Assembly: GCA_010015655.1 (NCBI GenBank)
Contig: ML976775.1
Coordinates: 98,773-162,772 of the forward strand
Source of the DNA: Bimuria novae-zelandiae CBS 107.79
Taxonomy: Eukaryota; Ascomycota; Dothideomycetes; Pleosporales; Didymosphaeriaceae
Length of the DNA: 64,000 nt
Reading direction: 5' to 3'
Below are positions 1 through 10,534 of the stretch, one piece after another; positions within the stretch are counted from its first letter, which is position 1; each line of letters opens with the position of its first letter. The position numbers were made by a program, and so were the translations under genes. The notes below the pieces were generated by a model, which worked only from the letters and a program-made list of their open reading frames with translations, was not told where the DNA came from and searched no databases.

Positions 1-1
1 C

Positions 2-352
2 GATACATGGAAGCGCCGCGAGCCGCAGGTTGAAGCAGGTAGCGACAGCGCAAAGTTCCCTACAAAATACTGGGTAGGGCTGCAGGATCGATACCCCAAT
101 CTTAGCAAGCTTGCGCTTGACGTACTCTCAATACCGGCTTCAAGTTGTGAGTGCGAGCGAGTTTTCAGCGAGCTAGGCGACCTGTTAGAGCCTCGGAGAC
201 GGAAGATCTCTCCGGAGCTTTTGGCAGCGATACACTGCAGTAGAAGGTGGAGAAAAGCTGGGTTTGGCAGCAGCGAGGTCGACGAGAAGGAGCAGCTTAC
301 GGTTGAACAGCTCATCTCAAAGTACCATGTGGACACATGGGACGAAGGTTGA
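2..352 (+). mobile_element. hAT-family transposase, C-terminal fragment (cut by window edge)
   Basis: An open frame runs in from the left edge and stops with TGA at 350-352. The readable 116 residues match the hAT C-terminal dimerisation domain: a YW pair, then LSIPASSCECERVFSE, then a LEPRRRKISPELL segment and a basic CSRRWRKAGF stretch. This is the hallmark end of hAT (Ac/Tam3/Restless-like) transposases, which oligomerise through this part. No stop interrupts the visible portion and there is no strong C-to-T decay, so the copy may be fairly young. The DDE catalytic core lies outside the window. It could instead be a domesticated hAT-derived gene; the subterminal repeats just downstream favour a transposon. 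Confidence 0.85.
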
Positions 353-399
353 AACACCAAGCTTTCTATACAATTTGCCTAATTAGGAAACAAGCTCCT

Positions 400-514
400 C
401 AAGCCCATCCAGCCAGCCGAGCGCCCGTAGCCAATCAAGCCATCCAGCCGGTTCTACGACCCACAAAACACCAAGCCATCCAGCCTATAGCCAGAAAGCT
501 GGCTGGCTGGATTG
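400..514. repeat. Subterminal repeats downstream of the hAT transposase
   Basis: Three close copies of CAAGCC(C)ATCCAGCC lie at 400-414, 436-449 and 472-485. An inverted copy, GGCTGGCTGGATTG, lies at 501-514. Clustered short direct and inverted repeats beside the terminal inverted repeat are typical transposase-binding regions of hAT elements. The outer end and the 8-bp target duplication cannot be fixed because the other end of the element is outside the window. Confidence 0.6.
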
Positions 515-1077
515 TTGCCATCTGTGACGGCTGCTTCGTTGACGCAGCCTGCGTAGAGAACACAAGACGGTGCAGAAGCGCACATCTGTGGTGAGTGAGT
601 TCGAAAGAGCATACCGAGAGTAGAGAGGTCAGTATAGGTAAGTTCATCGGACAGTAGTGAATGAGTCGTATTGCTAGTACGTAGAACACATTCGGAGAGA
701 CCACGTGAACAAAACGAGTGCGTGTCATGGCGAGTAAGACAGTTGCAAGATGCGCTTCAATTACAGCAATTGACGGATGCAAACGGGCGTACAATACACT
801 CTATGAGCGATTTATTCGCTATTAAGGTGGTGATGGGCGGTGCTAACCCCTAGTGGCTTGATCAATCTTCGGGACCACGACATGCTATCCTTCGAGGAGC
901 GGCTCGTCGGGAGGCGCGCACAGTGGACTCTCGTCTGGTTGTTCAACGAGCCCAACACTTATAACACAACTGTATAGGGTCAGCTCTTGTTTCTTGAATT
1001 CGCGCATGTTGAAGCGCGCGTCATCCTCCGTAGCCGCATCAAGTGCTACTACAAAAGGTGAGATATGTGTCAATATC
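515..1077. other. Intergenic, no supported gene
   Basis: The stretch runs from the hAT repeats to the 3' end of the folylpolyglutamate synthase gene. Short open frames exist on both strands, but none has recognisable motifs or splice structure. The outer hAT terminus probably lies in the first part. Confidence 0.5.
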
Positions 1078-2795
1078 TCATTTCACCGGATGTGTCTCTA
1101 ACATCTCGAGGGCGCCCCCGACCAGATGCAAACTGCCAGTAATGAGTACCATGACTTCAGCGTCCGCCCCGGCTTCCTTTGCCCAATTTGCCGCAATCTG
1201 TCGCGCCGTTATGACGGCCTCCTCGATTGTCTTCAAGACCTTCACGTCAGCAGTGCTATCGATCTCAGACCAAGTATTCGCAAGAGCCTTTTGTACAGCG
1301 AGCGTATCAACATCCTGCTGATTGGTATTGATGGACACGAGATCAGGCTTGTAGCCTTCACTGAAAGTCTGGTTGGTGGTGAAGATGACATGCGTGAAAG
1401 GCGATGTCGCATCTGATGTGATGCCAGCCTGCAATGCCGTGTACAAAGCCTTGGCGAGCGCATTCGCGTCGCGTGTTTGTTGGTTGAAGATCATAATGCG
1501 GGGTGCTGCTTTCACCGATCCTGGAGCAGCATTTGCTGCCGCCATCTGCTCTGCGAACCACTGTCCGGTTACTTCAATGCTCTCGAGCGTGTGGCCTCCA
1601 TCTATATGCCATGCGACGTTCTTCTCTCGTCGTACTTCGCACCTGCCCGGCCAACGGACCTCTTCCAGTCCCTTGATGAATTCAGGAGGTAGCGCTATGT
1701 GTGGGGTCGTTGTCGGATCAGGGATGGACGTATGTCCAAGTGCGCGAAGGTGCGCAGCCGCCGCAGCGATGGCGACCGAGGCGTTGGTTTTCTGGAAGGA
1801 AGCAGAGAGACCAAGCTTGACCTTGTTGCTCGCCAAATCCGGATGTACGTCAATAACATGCAATTGGTTACTCCTCTCCTTTGCACGCTCTTGTAGCACG
1901 GCGATGGCCTCCTCTTTTTGCGGAGCGGAAAAAGCAACGCTTCCAGGTTTGAATATCCCTGACTTGTGCCATGCAATCTCAGGCAGCGTCGAGCCCAGCA
2001 TAGCCGTGTGGTCTATCCCCAGGCTAGTCACAGCCGTGACTGTTGGCTTCAGGAGAATATTGGTACTGTCGTACTCGCCTCCAATGCCGCATTCGATCAC
2101 TACTGAGTCTACGCCTTCTTCCAGATATGCATGAAGTGCGGTGAGCGTCAGGTAGCGGAAATATACGGGCTTTGTCGGCACGTCGGCGGGCGTGTTCTCC
2201 GCATCAACCGCTGCCTCCAGCCGGTCCCATACCTGGAAGAAGTATTTTGCGAACAAGTCTTCGGATATGGGCTCATTATCTATCTGTATTCGCTCGCGTA
2301 CGGACCGAAGGTGTGGAGAGGTATATAGCCCGATCTTGGTGGGTTTTGTGGACGAACCAGCCGAGGGCTTAGTGTACTGGGCGAGGATGGACGAGATGAA
2401 TGCGCTCGTGGAACCTTTGCCTTTGGTTCCCGCAATATGTATCGGTCTCAAGCGGTCGAAATTAGAGGGCTACCGCGTGGATTAGTACATCTTCAAGCAC
2501 GAGTAGACGGGAGTCGCACACCTCATATCCAATTTTGCGACACCATTCGATCATCTCAGGAATCGCCTGCTTGTTCATACCCTTCCCCGACTTTCGTATT
2601 GCATCTACAATTGAAAAATTGGACTGCAGCGTGTTCAGCGCCTGCACGGCGGCCTACGTGGAGTCAGTCGCGTTCAGCGCGAAGTCCATAGCAGCTTACG
2701 GCATAATCACGCTTCGCCATGACGGGGAAGCTGTGATGCGCACGGGTAGTTGGAGTGACTCTACGCGGGCACAACTGCCTTGCTATCTTCGACAT
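1078..2795 (-). CDS. MET7: Folylpolyglutamate synthase, with probable mitochondrial leader
   Basis: This enzyme adds glutamates to folates (ATP + folate-Glu(n) + Glu), retaining them in cytosol and mitochondria. Exons on the minus strand: 2795-2700, 2653-2522, 2469-1078 (539 aa). Intron 2470-2521 has a GTACTAATC branch site; splicing it gives GYEPSNFDRLRPIHIAGTKG, the family's P-loop region with the GTKGKGST loop near residues 90-97. Intron 2654-2699 joins MAKRDYA to AAVQALNTLQSNF. Two in-frame ATGs exist: 2795 gives a 25-residue basic leader without acidic residues (MSKIARQL...), and 2720 gives a cytosolic form starting MAKRDYA. Mitochondrial and cytosolic isoforms from alternative starts are known for this family. 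The mid-domain (YTSPHLRSVRERIQI, ECGIGGEYDSTN) is intact. Length fits fungal homologues. Confidence 0.95.
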
Positions 2796-4364
2796 CAGGA
2801 CATGGCGGCCATGTTTCTCTGCGGCGTTGCTGCACTCTTGAATGTTTCTGCCGCCGATAACCGGGCTTGCACCAAAACGCACGGGCCAAGAATGACTTCA
2901 GTTCAGGAATTCACTACCGGTTGATGCCTCTGCCCTCTGTCCCCTTTATACCTTCGCATTCTAGCAAAGCGCTGTCTCGGCTATCTCATGGCAGCGTTGC
3001 ATGTTGGAACTGCATTCTGCCTCCAATCATACGTGCCTACCTCGTCGGGTACCGAGCGTGCTGTAAAGCCATGGGAAATACACCGAGAGACGGCGTCGAA
3101 ACTCCACCACGAGCTCGGGCAAGGACCGAGCATCTGATTTAGGCTCGCAAACGAGCTCGACATCAGTCAAATTTATTGCTTCCAAATTGTCCGAGTACAT
3201 CTTATTGGCCCAATGTATCGCAGGCAATCATTAGATATCTCTGCTAAGAAACACATGAACTTGTCAAGCGATGTGTTCTCTCGGTTCTTTCGTCAAACGC
3301 ATAGAAGTTTGACATGAGCGTGTTCCGAGGCCCCACCCAGCGGGCGCTGGCAGCATCAACAGCGCATGCGACAGTTGACCGCGGAGTAATCTCCGCTCTT
3401 CCATTAGCAGACTTTTTGGTGTTTGACGTCGGCGGCCGTCCGTCCCATAAACCAACAACACGACTGTTATGTTCACATGCTTATTAGAACTTCTTCCCTA
3501 GATTGCGGTCCTTCTTTGCGAATAAAAGCTGGGCGTTGCTCTCGAGGCTGAACAGTCGGCTTCATTCACGAAAACGTTACATGTTGCAGACTCACAGCGT
3601 CTACCCCCACCACTATTTAGGCAGGATTCTAGCACACTTGTCGGACGCGCCATACTTATGTACTCATGCGATATACCAGATTGCGTAGCAGCGCATCTTA
3701 TGCCGTCCCTGCGTACCTGTCGATCATAAGCGATCCGCCTACGAGGTGCACTACCCGCCACATAGCTGGATGACGACCATCAACTGCCACCCTAATTTAG
3801 ACCTGACGAGGAGCTCGCGACAACCTCGGTGATCATCGCCAGTCCCGTAACTTGGAAACCTGAGTATGCAGGTGCTGTGAGCGCCTCACGCAATTCGGCC
3901 TTGGATGCGACTTATGCGGTCGCACGCATCGGAAACGTGTTTCAAGACGACGCACACCAGTACCACTCCCATTCCCACTCCCACTCCATATCAGTCGCTA
4001 CTTCGCAGTCCCTCCCACACTCTTTTGGTTCCTCTTTTGACATTTCGTTAATATGCAAGCATCAACGGTGCGCAGGCAAACTTGACCGTCGTTTGGTCAC
4101 AATGGGGCTGGGACCGAAATTCATCCATCTCTGGCAGATGTCCCTTGCAGAAGACGAAGACGAAGCCGGTCTTCTCCTTCTCCCGTGCGACGAAAAAGCG
4201 CTGGGCTAAGCCCGCTTCCCCGAGATAACCTTCTTTTTCGTCTTTATTGTACTATCACGCCTTCTATTTTCTGTTTCTACAGCTACGGCCGGTGCCCGTC
4301 CTTCTACGTTAAAGTACTAAATCTTGTCTAAATCGTCCTTAATTTCTAAACACGACCCGGAACG
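2796..4364. other. Intergenic, no supported gene
   Basis: No frame with recognisable motifs was found on either strand. A short CCACTC/CCATTC microsatellite at about 3963-3988 produces a His-Ser run in one frame and is probably non-coding. The last 150 bases are T/C-rich and form the likely 5' region of the secreted-protein gene starting at 4365. Confidence 0.5.
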
Positions 4365-4988
4365 ATGCTCTTCGTCAGCACATTGCCGGTTCTCGCCCTG
4401 TACATCTGGATTCTCTCCACCATCACATTCGCACTTCCTACCTCGCGCTTCGAACACACCGTCCAAACCCTCCCTGCCCGCTCGAAAAACACCACCCCAC
4501 AACCCACCCACCGGTGGAGAAAACGCGGCCTCCCCGGCGCCGTCTACATCTGCACAGCCGACAACTTCCGCGGCGACTGCGCCTGGACCACGCCCAACGA
4601 CGATTGCCACATCGCCGGCACAGGCAACAATTCGGCGCGCTCCATCGGCCCTGACGAAAACGGCTTCTGCGTGCTATTTGAAAACGCGTCTTGCACGGGG
4701 AAGCAAGTCACGACGCTAAGATTTCCTGGGCAGGGTCAGGCGGTGCCAGGGTTTATGAGTTTAAAATGTTTTGCGGATACGGGGGCCGGTGCGAAATTGA
4801 ATGCGACGGGTGTTTTGGGTGGTGGAGGGCTGCGAGTAAGCACTTTTGGAAAGGAAGATGCGGATCCGAGATTAGCGGGCGGCGTGGGCAGCATGGAGAG
4901 GAAGAAGTTGGAGAGCATTATGGCGGAGATGGAGAAGGATGGGTTTGCGCAGGGCATGATTGGGTTGAAGAAAGGACATTATTATTGA
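4365..4988 (+). CDS. Secreted cysteine-rich protein, beta/gamma-crystallin-like
   Basis: Single-exon frame of 207 aa. Residues 1-24 form a hydrophobic signal peptide (MLFVSTLPVLALYIWILSTI...). A basic RWRKR at about 50-54 looks like a Kex2-type processing site, so the mature protein may begin at GLPGAVYIC. The following 80 residues contain a spaced cysteine pattern, C63, C72, C81, C102, C110 and one near 134, with CTADNFRGDC, GFCVLF and ASCTGK. This Y-x-C-x5-F-x-G-x-C layout resembles the crystallin-like small secreted proteins common in plant-associated fungi; that family link is from memory. The tail is glycine-rich then charged (GGVGSMERKKLESIM). The role is unknown: apoplastic effector, defence or wall protein are all possible. 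No intron signal is seen. Confidence 0.75.
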   Translation: MLFVSTLPVLALYIWILSTITFALPTSRFEHTVQTLPARSKNTTPQPTHRWRKRGLPGAVYICTADNFRGDCAWTTPNDDCHIAGTGNNSARSIGPDENGFCVLFENASCTGKQVTTLRFPGQGQAVPGFMSLKCFADTGAGAKLNATGVLGGGGLRVSTFGKEDADPRLAGGVGSMERKKLESIMAEMEKDGFAQGMIGLKKGHYY

Positions 4989-5458
4989 GGAAGGCAATGA
5001 AGATCATCCATCAAGCATGATGAACAGCGTGTCGCAAAATGTGTGCTGTGTGCCAGAAAGTGGAGGTGCGACGTGCGGTGGCTAGGAAGCGCGTGAGGCT
5101 GTACTTCGCACTGCCTACACAGTACTGTATTTGAAACCTGTTAGAGAAGAAGAGTATGAGCGTACGTTCGAGAGGTTCGGCGCCGGGAGATTATTCGGAT
5201 CGGAAATCAACCGACTTTTTGGTGCAGCCATCGAAGATGACATCTGGTTGTAGTGTCGAATTTGGACTAAAAACTATTACGTTCGGCCATTGAAGAGATA
5301 CGGCTAGTCATGAGTACAAACATGGATCAACAGCTTGAATATTTGTCAACTTCCCTATTATTATTTTTATCATTGCTACACTGGACTAGGTTCCTTCAAT
5401 GCAGAGAAACGCTCGGTCAAGTTAAAAGAATCATCTTCAGCACGTAATTGTGAGATTC
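4989..5458. other. Convergent intergenic spacer
   Basis: Lies between the 3' ends of the secreted-protein gene (+) and the HET gene (-). The part around 5335-5375 is AT-rich and probably carries polyadenylation signals. No gene seen. Confidence 0.45.
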
Positions 5459-7902
5459 TCAACCCAGTCTGACGTCGATCTCTTCCGCACCAGCAGCGTC
5501 CCAAAACGACTGAGTTATCCACCCGAGACCTTTCCGATACGCGATTCCATCTTCCCACTCGATCGCCAGGACGAAGTAAAAGCTATACATCCAATTTAAA
5601 ACAGAACCATTCCCCTCACCATCGTATTCCTGCTCGTCGCATGAATATATTTTGCGCTCTCGTACTGCATCTGGTAGGCTCCGCCAGAAATGTACGAGCG
5701 TAGTTTTTCCCAAGCTTAATCGTATTAGCTCTACTCGGTCCAGGGTGGACTCTGGCTCAGAAGGATTGAGCAGACCAATGGGGTTGAGGTGCTGGTCCCT
5801 GACAAGCAGTCGTGAAGAGTACCCGCGATCTTCTTGATAGCCCGCGACAGCCACGGACAGCCGCTGAGTGCGGAACTCTATGATGGGACTGTAAGAGTCT
5901 TTTGCATTATTCAAGTTCGGCGGCTCCAGGGATCTGAATGAAAACATGTCTCCTAGCTGCTCGTAGCTAACTTCTTCCGGTTTGCTCGAGTTATATGATT
6001 TGACGTGAAACTTGTTGTGAATTCTCACTCGGGCATGTGTTGCCTCATCAACCTTGTAGAAGTCGACCAGCGGTGTAAGGTAGACAGATGAGCGCTTTCG
6101 CTTGGTACACACGCCATTAGCGGAGAGGTCGTAATCGTACACTATTTGCCACAAGCTTGTGGTTACTTTGCCGTCCCAGCCTGCAAATGACCAGCTCGGT
6201 AATTGTCTGAGGGGGGAACCTGTCGCATCTCTGCGCCGCGTTAGGGTTCCCATGGTGTGGGGTTCCCAAAGCAGTACTCCGTCGAAGAACATTTCTGGTA
6301 AGCCATATAGAATACCGCCCGGCATGCTTCTTACCATGACATTCGTGACGGAAGAGAATGCCACAAGCGTGTCCTCCGTGTATGTGAGCTGCCGTCCACA
6401 ATACGCTTGGACAGCCCTTGAGTACGTGTAAATATTAGGCCACGGACTGAATACGTTCTGTAGCCTGTTGAAGCCGACATATTTCGAAACGTCGAAACCA
6501 AATTCATTCTCGCATGTCTTCATGCAAATCCATGATGCAGTTTCGCCATGGAATGCGAGGATGCGTTTAGATAGCGTCCATTCTTGGTATGTCCAGCCAC
6601 GCTTGAAGTATGGCGCGTTGTTCTGAGGGTCTAGTGACATGGACTTCGCAGGGCCAATCAAGCGACAGTCCTCGCTGAATTCGAAACGGTGATAAGGGTC
6701 GATGCGTAGACGGTGCCGATCTACTCCGTGTATCCCAGAGTCGCTGTGTTCGCTTTGACATGCGGCGATCGTGAAGTACGAGTTGGTGTAAATTGCAGCC
6801 ATTGCCTGAATCTGCGCGTGCTTGTGATCGGCATCGTCTTGTATAATACAGAAGCGGTCGACCCTAGGGTACATTGTCAGTACGTTGAGCGTTCGTTGAC
6901 TATGCTCCTTCGGGCAAAAGTTTCTCTGTGACTCTGTCCGGGTGAAATAATGATAAGGCTATTCCAGCTCAGGTACAACCGCGGTCCGAACCATTGACTG
7001 GTATGCTCTCTTCTCTCTACTCACCAAAGGTATTTCACGCAAAATTTTTGGGTAATTAGTATACTGTCGTGGACGGTAGCCGGAAGAAGGAACTCGCCCG
7101 TAGGGCTACGGAACGCTCCGGCGCGGCACAATTGCGGGAAGTTGCTGGTGGTCGTCTGCAGGATCGATGGATCAACGTGCAGCAGATTTTCAGACGCCCA
7201 TCCTGGTTGTCTGGTCTTCGTATTGCCCCACACATAGCTTAGAGCAACGTATTTACACGACCCAGGTTGGACTGAGAGGCATTGTTGTTCAACATCGATG
7301 ACAATGATCTCCGGCACAGATTCGATCTTCGCCCAAGGCTCGTTCATCGAGTGGCACGTCCCAGCATGGTTAGCATCGCAAGTGCTCATAGCTCTGAGAA
7401 GGGATATGACGTCTATCGTTGCCTCGTATTCTTCCCAACACCTGGGATCGCCCTGGAAAGGTAGAGCGTTGAAAAGATGGAGACGGAATAGCTTTAATGT
7501 GAAATGGAACACTAACCGGTTGCCTTTCTCCTCACATCCTACTGTGACGAAGCTTGAGCCGGGATCGTAGCGCTTCATAGCATCTACCTTGCCATGAAAT
7601 CCATTGCGACCCCCAATCCGTTGCGCGATATATTCAGCGAGGCGTCGACATGTGCGACATTCGTAGTTGCTCCTGAGTGTTTCGTACCGCATAATGTCTA
7701 GTTCGGCCGGCCCGCTTATGCTTGTTCTCTTAAGAAAGGCTGCAATCTGGGTGCAGATGGAGCATGCAGGTGGCGGTTTTGTTCCGCCTGTCAGCCTGCC
7801 AAACACTTCGTCAACCACGCGGAAAAGAGCGCGTCTTCCCCATGAGAATGCAGCGGCATCGGGTAAGGACGGGAGACGAGAATCATCAGTCGCATAACGC
7901 AT
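5459..7902 (-). CDS. HET-domain protein (heterokaryon incompatibility), two exons
   Basis: Exons 7902-7025 and 6863-5459; intron 6864-7024 (161 nt, GTGAGT...CCTAG) splits the Trp codon of KYLW|VDRFCIIQDD. The 760-aa product opens with a CSICTQI...CRTCRRL pair of CxxC motifs. The three HET blocks follow: YVALSYVWG, then LPATVHDSILITQKFCVKYLWVD, then CIIQDD...QMAAIYTNSYFTIAACQ. A long C-terminal region (GPAKSMSLDPQN..., RGWTYQEWTLSKRILAFHG) matches the usual HET extension. HET proteins trigger self/non-self cell death on hyphal fusion, but most family members are untested. The ATG at 7902 is followed directly by an open frame. Both halves are intact, so this looks functional. Confidence 0.9.
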
Positions 7903-8292
7903 TCTTTCAATAGAGATGAGCAGGTGGAGATGCTAAAGGGCTGGGACCTGTGGCACCCTGGTAGCAGCGGCCTCGCTGCAATAAGCGACAGCGGGTTTGG
8001 CGGGGGCTAATACCTCTCAGCGGCATCGTACTGGTGTACATCGTAGCTCATTCAGCCGTCCAGCATAGCTGCCGAGTAGTGAAGCTTATAGTGCAGTACC
8101 TATATTCTTAAGTGTACCATTGTCAAGGGACGCAAGATGGATGCTGGTTAGACGAAATAAGAGTGAGGTCCTAGAGTTCCATCCCGATGTTAGAACATGG
8201 TCACGTGACCAAACTCGCCCTCTCATCATTGGTCCACAAAAAACTATCGCGTTCCTGGCGATCACTGCTCACAACATTGAACACCAACCGCC
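7903..8292. promoter_or_regulatory. Divergent promoter between HET gene and JIP5
   Basis: This 390-bp spacer separates two genes transcribed away from each other, so it should hold both promoters. A perfect palindrome sits on the JIP5 side at 8199-8210 (listed separately). No TATA box is evident. Confidence 0.5.
8199..8210. promoter_or_regulatory. GGTCACGTGACC palindrome (E-box/CBF1-like)
   Basis: A perfect 12-bp palindrome containing TCACGTGA lies 83 bp upstream of the JIP5 ATG. In ascomycetes this core is the Cbf1/bHLH recognition sequence and recurs near translation-related genes; its use here is inferred from position only. Confidence 0.45.
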
Positions 8293-9625
8293 ATGTTCCA
8301 AAATATCTGCGCGATTCCGTTAGATCACGACCTGTTTACTCAGGCGATCCACCCGGAAGAGCCAGTTGTGTCTGTAGGCCTCTCATCAGGCCACGTCCAG
8401 ACCTATCGCCTGCCCGCAGGCGCGAGCGACGATGGCGACGGTGACGAGACTTTGGCTTCAGAAAACGGCTTTGGACACATCGAGACAGCATGGAAGACGC
8501 GACGGCACAAGGGCAGCTGTCGCGCGCTAGCATTCGCTGTGGATGGCGCACAGCTATTCTCAGCGGGCACGGATGGCATCGTGAAAGCTGCGGATGCAAT
8601 GACAGGAAATGTTGTTGCGAAAATCGCTGTTCCACTGGATCCGTATGTTAATCTTGGTAATTTAAACACTTACATTGCTAATGACCTGCAGAGCTAATGA
8701 TAATATTGACGCGCCGTCTCTCGTACACGCGCTTTCACCGCAGACGCTTCTCCTCGGGACTGATTCCTCAGCACTGCACCTTTATGACCTGCGCGCGCTT
8801 GGTCCCAAAGCCAACCCCAAGCCCGAACAGACGCACCACCCTCACGACGACTACATATCGTCCCTTACCCCGCTGCCGCCGAGCGCCGAAAGCACGAGTG
8901 GGTTCAGCAAGCAATGGGTCACAACAGGAGGCACTACATTAGCTGTTACAGACCTACGGCGCGGCGTCATGGTGCGAAGCGAAGACCAGGAAGAAGAGCT
9001 TCTGTGCTCGGTCATGGTTTCAGGCTTGTCGAGGAAAGGCTCGAGTGTGGGTGAGAAGGTTGTTGTTGGAGGCGGCAATGGCGTCCTTACCCTCTGGGAA
9101 CGAGGGGTTTGGGATGACCAAGACGAGCGCATCACCGTGGACAGATCACCGGGAGGCGGAGAGAGCATAGACTCCATGATATTGCTACCTCAGGGTGTTG
9201 GGCCGGGCGGAAAAGTAGTCGCGGTAGGCTTGGGCAATGGCGCCCTCCGCTTTGTCAAGATTGGGGCGAACCAGGTCATTGCCGAACTGTCGCACGATGA
9301 GCTTGAAAAGGAAGCCGTGGTTGGTCTGGGCTTCGATGCTGCAGGCAGGATGATCAGTGGTGGTGGTAAAACAGTCAAAATCTGGGGCGACCCCGGTGTG
9401 TATGGTGTGGCTGAGGAAGACGACGAGGAGGATGAAGCAGAGGTAGAGAACGGTGCTTCGGGCTCCAAGCACTCACGCGCCAGCGATTCTGATGATAGTG
9501 ATGAGGACATGGGCGACAGCAGCGAAGACGAGCGGCCCCCACAGAAACGAAAGAAGAGAAAGAGGGGTAAGGGAGGCAAGCAACACCAGAGTCACGGCAT
9601 CTTGGGCTTCTCCGGACTGGAATGA
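8293..9625 (+). CDS. JIP5: WD-repeat protein JIP5/WDR55, ribosome biogenesis
   Basis: Exons 8293-8642 and 8692-9625 (427 aa). Intron 8643-8691 starts GTATGT, has GCTAATGAC near its end and ends TGCAG; splicing restores [21 protein letters not shown]. The N-terminus [21 protein letters not shown], the SAGTDGIVK blade, the [19 protein letters not shown] blade and the C-terminal [13 protein letters not shown] fit the WDR55/JIP5 seven-blade propeller. An acidic stretch ([13 protein letters not shown]) and a lysine/arginine-rich tail ([13 protein letters not shown]) look like nucleolar targeting. The family acts in 60S subunit maturation. A gene on the opposite strand could end only 4 bp downstream, but that candidate is not convincing. 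Confidence 0.93.
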
Positions 9626-10534
9626 ATACTCACTTCAAGACAGCCTTCTTCAGATTCGTGTACCGCTTATACCCGGAGTTGAGGCGCTTGAGAACTGTTC
9701 GCGTGTAATGCACATACCTGCAAGGTAAGCATCCGATCGTACCCGATGGATTAGCAAAGCTAATGCAACATTGTAGTCGGAGGTCGCGTTTGTACAGTAT
9801 TGGTAGTCGGTAGCAATATCCACAGTTTGACAACAGAGCCACCTTTTGAGTATGCACATAGACGTCACCATCAATCGAGACCCGGTTCCTGGACTGGCCT
9901 TCGGAATTAGCAGTACTGCAGTGTCATCCACTCTACGGCGTTTTAGCACCGTTCTCGCTACCTGCCTCGCCCGGTCACGGCTCTCCTGTCCGCGTCCCGC
10001 GTCCAGCTTCATTCATCCACTCGGTAGACCTCTATGCTAGGCCTCAGCAGTCTTACACTTGTTTGTATGGCTTAGGTCACGCTTCGCCATTGACGCCGTG
10101 ATCTCTTGGTTTTCTTTTCGCTCCAATCTATTTCCAACCCCAGATTGGTCACGATGTCTTCGCTTAGCAGTCGAAGAGCATTCTGTGGGGCCTAGATATT
10201 GCTTAATTAAACGTTGTACTACTCGAGCCACCTCGGACCGTCTCCTCCGCTTCGAAAGCGGTTGGGGCAAAATTTGGAGGCTCATGGCGTTATGGGCGTC
10301 GACCTGCTTGGGTGGCAGATGCACCCCAAATGCCCGACTGCTAGGATCGGCAGGCCTGCTACGGGTGTAATGTAAGAGTCTGGGGTGCATAGGGCTGGTT
10401 GTACAGGTCTTGGTGTTGTTGATGGGTGTAGATGGGTGAAGATGAGAAGGCCTCGAGTGTTCATATATAAGGTCGGTAAAGTAGCCAGAGCGTGGACGTA
10501 GCACTCCACCATCGCCTCGACTGGCAAAGCTAAG
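9626..10534. other. Intergenic, AA9 promoter at its right end
   Basis: No convincing gene. On the minus strand a short frame (9857-9630) ends in a Tyr/Lys/Arg-rich peptide (YTRTVLKRLNSGYKRY) preceded by an acceptor-like TTGCAG and a CTAAT, so it might be a last exon, but no 5' exon could be joined. A TATA box for the AA9 gene lies at 10464-10470. Confidence 0.4.
10464..10470 (+). promoter_or_regulatory. TATA box of the AA9 gene
   Basis: TATATAA lies 65 bp upstream of the AA9 start codon, a normal spacing for a highly inducible secreted-enzyme gene. No other TATA-like element is closer. Confidence 0.55.

Noticed and set aside
435..794. 119-codon minus-strand frame beside the hAT end
   Set aside because: It overlaps the subterminal repeats, has no motif and no joinable exon; most likely chance.
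885..1073. 62-codon minus-strand frame just downstream of folylpolyglutamate synthase
   Set aside because: No family resemblance; lies in the expected 3' untranslated region.
3829..4209. 126-codon plus-strand frame with a His-Ser run
   Set aside because: The run comes from a CCACTC microsatellite; no other support.
9630..9857. Possible last exon on the minus strand ending four bases from JIP5
   Set aside because: The Tyr/Lys/Arg-rich end and acceptor look plausible, but I could not find a donor and first exon that join in phase, so it is not called.
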